A stretch of DNA of 64,000 nt from positions 69,990,001 through 70,054,000 of the forward strand of contig JAFFJZ010000001.1 in assembly GCA_018340375.1 (NCBI GenBank), in the 5' to 3' direction. Shown here one piece after another: positions 58,078-64,000 of the stretch. Position 1 is the first letter of the stretch. Each line of letters starts with the position of its first letter. Below the pieces are notes generated by a model. That model did no database searches. It had not been told where the DNA came from and saw only the letters and a program-made list of their open reading frames with translations. A program made the position numbers and the translations under genes. This stretch comes from Gonatopus flavifemur. Taxonomy: Eukaryota > Arthropoda > Insecta > Hymenoptera > Dryinidae.

Positions 58078-59441
58078 GAGAACTCAACACCACGAATTCT
58101 AATACGGTTGAAAAACGTATAGGGATTCAGAGACAGAGAAAGTGAATAGATTCTAAAAGATATCTGAGATGATTGCTTTCAGAAAAACTTGAAGGATTAT
58201 TGGAGAATGAAATTTCTCTAAAAGATGGCTCATAATTCATCAGGTTATAGCCTTAGAAAAACTCTGCCGTAAAGTTTGCAACGAGCTTTCGTTGACAAAG
58301 TTGTCGCCAAAAACAATCCAGTCTCTTCCCAACCAATAATACGAATCACGGATGTTAGGTAATGGTTGTAATCCCAAATCAAATTAATGAATGACCTGCA
58401 CGATAGATCAGTCAAAGATGAAAAATCAATGCATGCATCAATAAAAATTCAATGGGAAAACAAAATACTTCATACGTTTAGAATAGAGGGTTGAAATTCA
58501 AAGTCATGTAACTGCGTTTATACTATTTTTCTCTAGGAATTAAAGCAATACTATGCGAAACTGTGAGTGAGATTATTAGCGGGATCTCGCTGAAGTATTT
58601 TATTGTTCCATAAGCGGGGCACTTGAAAGATAGCACGATACTGTTTGGGAAACTCTGAATTTCCGCTAATTTTTCCTATTTTGCTTGCTACGCCAGAAAC
58701 AGGAAGGTATTTTATAAACTGGATTTTTACATAGAAATACGAGACATTACGAATGAATAACTGAGTTTTACTATACACTTTATAAAATTTAACGCTCAGC
58801 GTTCAAAATTTCAATCCTACCTACTATTTGTTCTACAATATTTGTAATCTTCCGTATTTTTGTGTGAAAATTCATTTTACAAACTTGTCTGTCTTTAGTT
58901 CACTGAGAAAAATAACAAAAATTCTCATATTTTCGAGCAGCATTTTTCTCCGTGTAAGAGTGGTATTTTTTTCTCATCCTTCCTTAGAAAATGTAGTAAT
59001 TTTCGACCCTTTATTTTTCACCGTGCGAGGACTGAAATCACCTACATTCTATTTTTCAGTTACATTAAGACCGTTTGCTTCAATACCAGCTTGAAAATAG
59101 CGAGATCAGAGAGAGTTCATGAAAAATTCTCAAGAATCCTTCTTGAACGACTGAACTGTGTGAGATGTATAATTCATAATATTGCAATATCTTTTTGTTT
59201 CTCAAAGCCCTTGTTTTTGTTCCATTATATCAATGACGAGTGATTGCTATTGATTCAATTGATTTTTTTGTACTTAAAAAAACTTGATGATGAATTTTCA
59301 GCGAAACAAAAAAAATTTACATTTGTTTTTCCTTTGAACCTAATACTCCTTGTATCGTGAATATAACTTTTATTGACTTCCTCATGATTGTGATAATCGT
59401 GCGTTTGATATGTTCGTGAGACTGTTATTGTCCTCGCCTAC
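58078..59441. other. No gene; minimal 54-bp MITE at 58901-58954
   Basis: CACTGAGAAAAATAAC...GCATTTTTCTCCGTG at 58901-58954 has family ends and almost no interior; its TTTCGAGCAGCATTTTTCTCCGTG end equals part of the 57585 foldback. The remainder is AT-rich and unrecognised. Confidence 0.4.
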
Positions 59442-59442
59442 G

Positions 59443-59450
59443 TATAAATA
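59443..59450 (+). promoter_or_regulatory. TATA box of the candidate secreted-peptide gene
   Basis: TATAAATA. An initiator-like TTTAGTA about 30 bp downstream (59472-59478) would give a 5' leader of about 24 bases before the ATG at 59498. The ATG at 59450 lies between TATA box and start site, so it would not be transcribed. Confidence 0.45.
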
Positions 59451-59497
59451 TGAGATCGATTGTTGGAATTTTTAGTACGTTTTTCGTCAATTCAAAA

Positions 59498-61104
59498 ATG
59501 GCAATGCTTAAATTCTTATTCGTTCTCTTGCTAATCGCGATGTTGACTGTCAATATTCTTGCTTTGAGCCGCAAAGTGAACAGTCGTGGAGTGAGTATTC
59601 AATTTTTATTATCATACACGAACAATAAATATGATACTGCCCAAGGGAGAAAGATTTCGATAAAGCACATGAGTTCTGCAAAAGTTCATAGAAGATTCAA
59701 TCAAAATTCAAAGGATTTATTATGAATTCTTGAGAATTCTCGCGGGTGCAATAACTTTGCTTTTGTTTCGGAATTTTTATTAAATCGAAGTAGATTTGAT
59801 GGCAGTTGCAGTAAATTATACTTTCGCACACAGCACTCGTCGTCTAAAAGATATCTTCGGACATAATTGAGAACAATCCAAGAAGTTTTATGCAACATGA
59901 ATAGACATCTTTTAGAAGTCTTAAACTGTTCTTACTTCTAAAAGATATCTCCAAGAAGGTTTTCAGAAGACTTTCAGAATTTTCTAAAAGACACCCTTTC
60001 GGGAATTTTTAAAAAGTTTTTGAAAACGTTCTTGGAGATATCTTTTAGAAGTAAGAACAGTTTGAGACTTCTAAAAGATGTCTATTCATGTTGCATAAGA
60101 CTTCTTGCATTGTTCTTGATTATTTCTGAAGATATCTATTAAACAATGAGTGCTGTGTCCCAAATTGTATTCCAAATTGTGTTACATCCGACAAGTAATT
60201 TTTTCGTGTGTACTTTTCGAGAACTCTTTTCAAACTATTGTCGAGAAAACATGCTGTGTGGGAATTTTCCAATACGCTACACCCAGAAAACGCTATGCTT
60301 GGATTAAAGTGAATGATTCTTTCTATTGCTCCAAATATCACTACAGCTGTTGCAAGTACTATTCTATTTGGTACATGTGTAATATGCTTATTATAGGGAT
60401 AATTACACTTGATTCAAACATTGAATATACTCGATTCAAGCATAAGAACCCTCAATATCTCAAATCTGATATATTTTATCCTTGAATCAAGTGTAATTAT
60501 CCCTATGATAAGCATATTACACATGTACCAAACAGAATAGTACTTGAAACAGCTGTAGTGATATTTGAAGCAATAGAAAGAATCACTCACTTTAATCCAA
60601 GCATAGCGTTTTCTGGGTGTATGCAAGCTCATCGCTCGTACCAACAATCACCTAGAATTATTCCTATTAGGGATTGCAGTTGTTGAAAGATTGGCTTTTT
60701 TTCTCATTCACGCTGTTGAAAAAATTTGTGGAATTTAATACCCAAAATTTAAAAGTAATTAACATATTTATTTGTATTTCAAATTCACTATGCATTTTAT
60801 AAGAATTCAAACGAAATTTGATATGAGAAACATTTACGATAATATTGTGTTTCATTTCAATAACAGGATGGGAAATCTAATTCAAAAATATGTTGTGCTC
60901 GGTATTTTCAAACTTTTGTATTAAAGTTAACACAAATATTCCGGAATTTATGTCGGAAATTTTTAGCAGTGCAAAAAGTACCTCAAGAATAGATTGTCTT
61001 TCAAGCAATCTCATGATTACGTTCATCCGTTTTTTCAGAGAAGAGAGAATGCATACGCGCTATTGGGAGAGGCCTTGAGCGGCTTCTTCGGAAACCGTGG
61101 ATAA
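59498..61104 (+). CDS. Candidate secreted amidated-peptide precursor, two exons (59498-59590, 61039-61104)
   Basis: Exon 1 encodes 31 residues: MAMLKFLFVLLLIAML is a good hydrophobic signal peptide, with likely cleavage after NILA. It ends at a GTGAGT donor (59591). A TTTTTTCAG acceptor ends at 61038, and exon 2 is in the same phase (0), adding 21 residues to a stop at 61102-61104, 52 in total. Exon 2 starts with Arg-Arg, a convertase site, and ends SGFFGNRG-stop, so processing would release an 18-residue peptide ending in Arg-amide. FFGNR-amide fits the FxGxR-amide consensus of invertebrate tachykinin-related peptides, but those precursors usually hold several copies; here there is one. A neuropeptide, venom or salivary peptide is possible. 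The splice is inferred; without it the exon-1 frame runs on to 59725. Confidence 0.42.
59828..60158. mobile_element. 331-bp foldback in the candidate intron
   Basis: ACACAGCACTC at the left and GAGTGCTGTGT at the right. Arms of about 140 bp match strongly through ATGCAACATGAATAGACATC and TTACTTCTAAAAGATATCTCC. Shares phrases with 45916-48327. Confidence 0.7.
60278..60621. mobile_element. 344-bp near-perfect foldback MITE in the candidate intron
   Basis: TA CACCCAGAAAACGCTATGC at the left is inverted exactly at the right with TA flank. Arms of about 145 bp differ at only a handful of positions. The loop of about 50 bp is AT-rich. Little arm divergence implies recent insertion or conversion. 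Confidence 0.75.
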
Positions 61105-61262
61105 TGTAAGGTAATTCTTCATATCATACGTAATGGAATATTAAAAAAATGTGTTCTCTGTGACCGACGAATTGTAAATGAATGTTGAATTCCTTCACAA
61201 GCAAGCAAATAATAATTATGGCACACAATCTGCGTATGTCCTCTAATTCACGGAAAAAATAA

Positions 61263-61453
61263 CCCGAGTCGAAAAATTGGAACGGCTTTTGTCCTCATAT
61301 TTCATTTTTAGACTAATTTTGTCCTGATTGTTGAATAATGCGAATAAAATCATGGAAAAGTACTGTTTTCATCCCCAATATTCAACAATCAGGACAAAAT
61401 CAGTCTAAAAACGGAATACGAGTCCAAAAACCGTGAAAATTTTTCGACCCGGG
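61263..61453. mobile_element. Short (191 bp) CCCGAGTC-ended palindromic element
   Basis: CCCGAGTCGAAAAATTGG at the left, AATTTTTCGACCCGGG at the right. The interior pair TTTTGTCCTGATTGTTGAATA and its inverse makes most of the insert palindromic. It starts about 160 bp after the candidate peptide stop codon. Confidence 0.6.
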
Positions 61454-62559
61454 AATTTGGCTAAAGCAGCGAAGTGGCTAGCATGGACACCGACAGACCT
61501 TAACTCAGTTCCTGCAGCTGAATTTCAGCTGTCACAGCAGATAAATTAGTTATAAGAGCAACATTTTTTGCTGGCATAATTGAAATTTAGCCACTGGAAC
61601 GAATTTAATGGCTGTCCTTGTCCGTGCCAGCCACGTCGCTGCTGTGGCTGAATAATTTCTTCGATACAGAGAAGTAATAACGAGATAATCGAAAAACTAG
61701 GTTTATAAACGGTCCCATGCAAGTATTCACAGAATATTCCTGCATATACATCCTAAAATCTACCCTATGAAGAGTAAAGTTTCTCCATTGATGGGGATTT
61801 CTTTGCCATTATTCGGTGGGCTTTTTGTTAGTTTGTAGAGGATTCAACACTCAAAAGGCAAAACAGTTCTTGAGAGTAGGATAAAAATCCTTTACTCCTG
61901 ATAAACAAAAAAAAACAGTTCTCCCACGATCAAGGGACGGAGTCCACCACTGAAATGAGGAAAACTCTCCATAATTTTTACGGTGCACAACTCTTTATTA
62001 TCGAACCTCAGTTATCACACTAAAGTCTATGATCCATGATTTTGAAAAATTTCAAAAAATAATACTCAACAGTCGACTTTTTGCTACAATTTCAGATGAT
62101 GCGATGAATAAATCAGTTCAGTCTACTATGGGAATGAAAACGGATTTTTGGAGAAGATTTATGAATATAAAATCCAATATTTATAATGGAAAACATGTAT
62201 AACAAACATTAAATAAATTGTTCAAGAGCTTGAAGATATGTTTCATTTATTCAGTGAAAAATTACCCCTGAGTTTGGAGAATTCCTATATACATTTCAAG
62301 AATTGATATCACAAATGAGGAACACTAGAAAACAAAAGAGTACACTAAGTCTGTTACAATCCACATGTTATTCTGATTACAATGATTATAATGATTTGTA
62401 TCAAAGTTTGATATATTCTAAGAAAATTGTATATAAATCATATCACATTATTTTCATAGACAAAATTTTGCATGATTCTGACAAAGTTTATCCCTTTTTG
62501 ATCCACTATAAAAACAGGTGAATGATGATATACTTCTAGTAACATATTACATGTGCACA
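61454..62559. other. No gene; AGCTG-type repeat and a repeat shared with 40820
   Basis: 61460-61680 is a decayed AGCTAAA-type MITE (GGCTGTCCTTGTCCGTGCCAGCCACG near 61609 resembles 34054). 61770-61990 is related to 40820-40970. The rest is AT-rich. Confidence 0.35.
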
Positions 62560-64000
62560 AAAACACATAGATGCTCTTGTTCGTCTAATGCGTGAGTTGG
62601 AAAATATCAGGGGAGATCAGTTCACGGTGACTGTGGCGCGTTGATAATTGCCGGTATCGGTTAACCCGGGGGATGGTTACGGGTCTAGAACACCCTTGTG
62701 AAGACGAGAGAGATATCTCCCTTTATCACCCTTCTCTTCTTTTACCGTCGTTCCTTTTGCCCTTCATCCGAGAATCTCTGCGCGCCCCTTCACTTCCGTC
62801 AGCACCACCATCACTGATTCTCTATACCACCAGCCACTACCGACTGCTCACCCTGAGGTTCACCCCCAACCAAAAAAGACAGAGATCAAACACGATTGAA
62901 CGAAACAGACATAAAAGACGGAGAAAAGTAAAAGGAAAAAACTAAGGATGGTGGCGCTTTGAGAAATAAGAGGGAAGAAGAACTATAATGCCATCAAGAA
63001 TATATTAAAGTGAAAGAAGAAAAAGATGACCCCGGATTTCCGCTCGTGATCTTCGTCCCAAAGGGCAACGCGATATTTAACAACGACAACCGAATATTCC
63101 AATCCCGTAGCCAATGTATTTCATTTCTCATCGAGTTATCCAAATTCCACTGAACAGTGACTTTTTTTTCATTCTCTGTCCAAATATAAAACACCGCAAG
63201 AGGTGCATACTCGAGAAAATACCTTTCCTCGTATCATACCTTGGAGAAGAAGAAGAAGAAAAAAAAAAGAAAGGTGATCATTTATCCTCGCCAAGCACTT
63301 CTTTCCGTGCAATTGGATTCGTAACAGAGATGAAGTGTCTTACCCTAGCTCTCGACTCAGGAAGCCCTACGGTATTTAGGAGCTTCTCGTGAAAAGCCGT
63401 ACGAAAGTGTCATGACTGAAATCACCCTCTTTCATGATTCCTAATATCTTCTTCCTCTCGAATAGAAGGGTAAAATGTCATCGCTTTCTAGCGCTTTTGT
63501 GTAACGATGTTGCTTTGAAGACTGTCTTTAACGATCTTACGTCTCGAAGCGGAAAAATAGAGAAATGTTGGAAGAGAATAGGCTTTGAACTCCGCTTTGA
63601 ATATCCAAAGCGATATCTTGGAATAATTTCGTGTCTTTTTCATGGGTTTCCAAGAATATTATCGAACAGTTCATCGACATTTCATAATAAAAATTGTACG
63701 ACACAAATGAAACTTAATCACGTTGAAAAATTGATTGAGGCTCACGATGGTTGTATCCCTTCCAACGTATTCACACACGAGCTCGGGCTTTTTTGTGTGG
63801 CTAATGGTGCTGATGTATGACTTGGTGATGCGTGAACTCCGACTCGAGTTTTCTATGAACCGACGACAACGTTGAAAAGACAAACGCGTGCGAGTTTAAT
63901 AGCATGTGTATGAACATAAAGGACAGTAGCATATTGTCGACACGCGCGTGAGAGAACTTCTCGGCAAACATCAATTACCAATACAAACACCGTATACTGG
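62560..64000. other. Unique GC-richer block at the window end
   Basis: No family ends are seen. 62600-62870 is GC-richer and pyrimidine-rich; a GAAGAA-type purine tract lies at 63246-63277. A 128-codon plus-strand frame (63434-63820) and a 92-codon frame (63114-63392) have no domain I recognise and lack clear splice context, so they stay uncalled. It may be flanking sequence or an untranslated region of a gene beyond the window. Confidence 0.35.

Noticed and set aside
63434..63820. 128-codon plus-strand frame
   Set aside because: Composition is unremarkable, no signal peptide or domain, and no flanking splice sites that join it to another exon.

Overview
The window looks like about 64 kb of an insect nuclear genome: AT-rich, almost free of long reading frames, packed with short non-autonomous DNA transposons, and carrying one mariner transposase of the Mos1 type and one decayed LINE. 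The style of the unique stretches (GAGA runs, CG/CA tracts, a candidate intron with GTGAGT donor and TTTTTTCAG acceptor) would suit a hymenopteran, but no gene here fixes the species. There are no rRNA genes, intact tRNAs, operons or CRISPR arrays. All boundaries were read by eye.

Layout. 1-2.3 kb: unique DNA with a candidate conserved element. 2.3-12 kb: repeats, including a piggyBac-like MITE with near-TTAA flanks (5977-6269), a 1.2-kb CCCGAGTC-ended transposon (7297-8518) and a hAT-type element with two further insertions stacked in it (9257-10092). 12-17 kb: mostly unique, with a second copy of the 77-bp element (13043-13119) and a GAGA/GCCAT-rich block (about 15.0-15.2 kb). 17-32 kb: transposon nests, among them three hAT-like insertions with 8-bp target duplications, a LINE inside a MITE, and a three-layer nest at 29823-32074. 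28.7-29.8 kb is a unique GC-richer island. 33-44 kb: foldback elements, a tRNA-like relic and another three-layer nest (42826-43424). 44.7-45.8 kb: unique GC-richer DNA. 45.9-48.3 kb: an intact 1286-bp mariner inside an older repeat. 49-50.2 kb: a 1.1-kb foldback. 51.8-52.8 kb: unique DNA with a strong TATA box. 52.9-58.1 kb: repeats, including an 85-bp tandem array and a 493-bp palindrome. 59.4-61.1 kb: the only plausible host gene. 62.5-64 kb: unique DNA.

The host gene candidate has a TATA box, a signal-peptide exon, a phase-0 intron of about 1.45 kb containing two large foldbacks, and a short second exon giving a dibasic site and a peptide that ends in SGFFGNRG followed by stop. This is the architecture of an amidated peptide precursor, and FFGNR-amide would fit the invertebrate tachykinin FxGxR-amide consensus.

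A recurring theme is that many inserts with unrelated interiors share the same short ends, CAC(T/G)GAGAAAA...TTTTCTC(A/C)GTG, often flanked by TA. This suggests one Tc1/mariner-like activity mobilised many different passengers.
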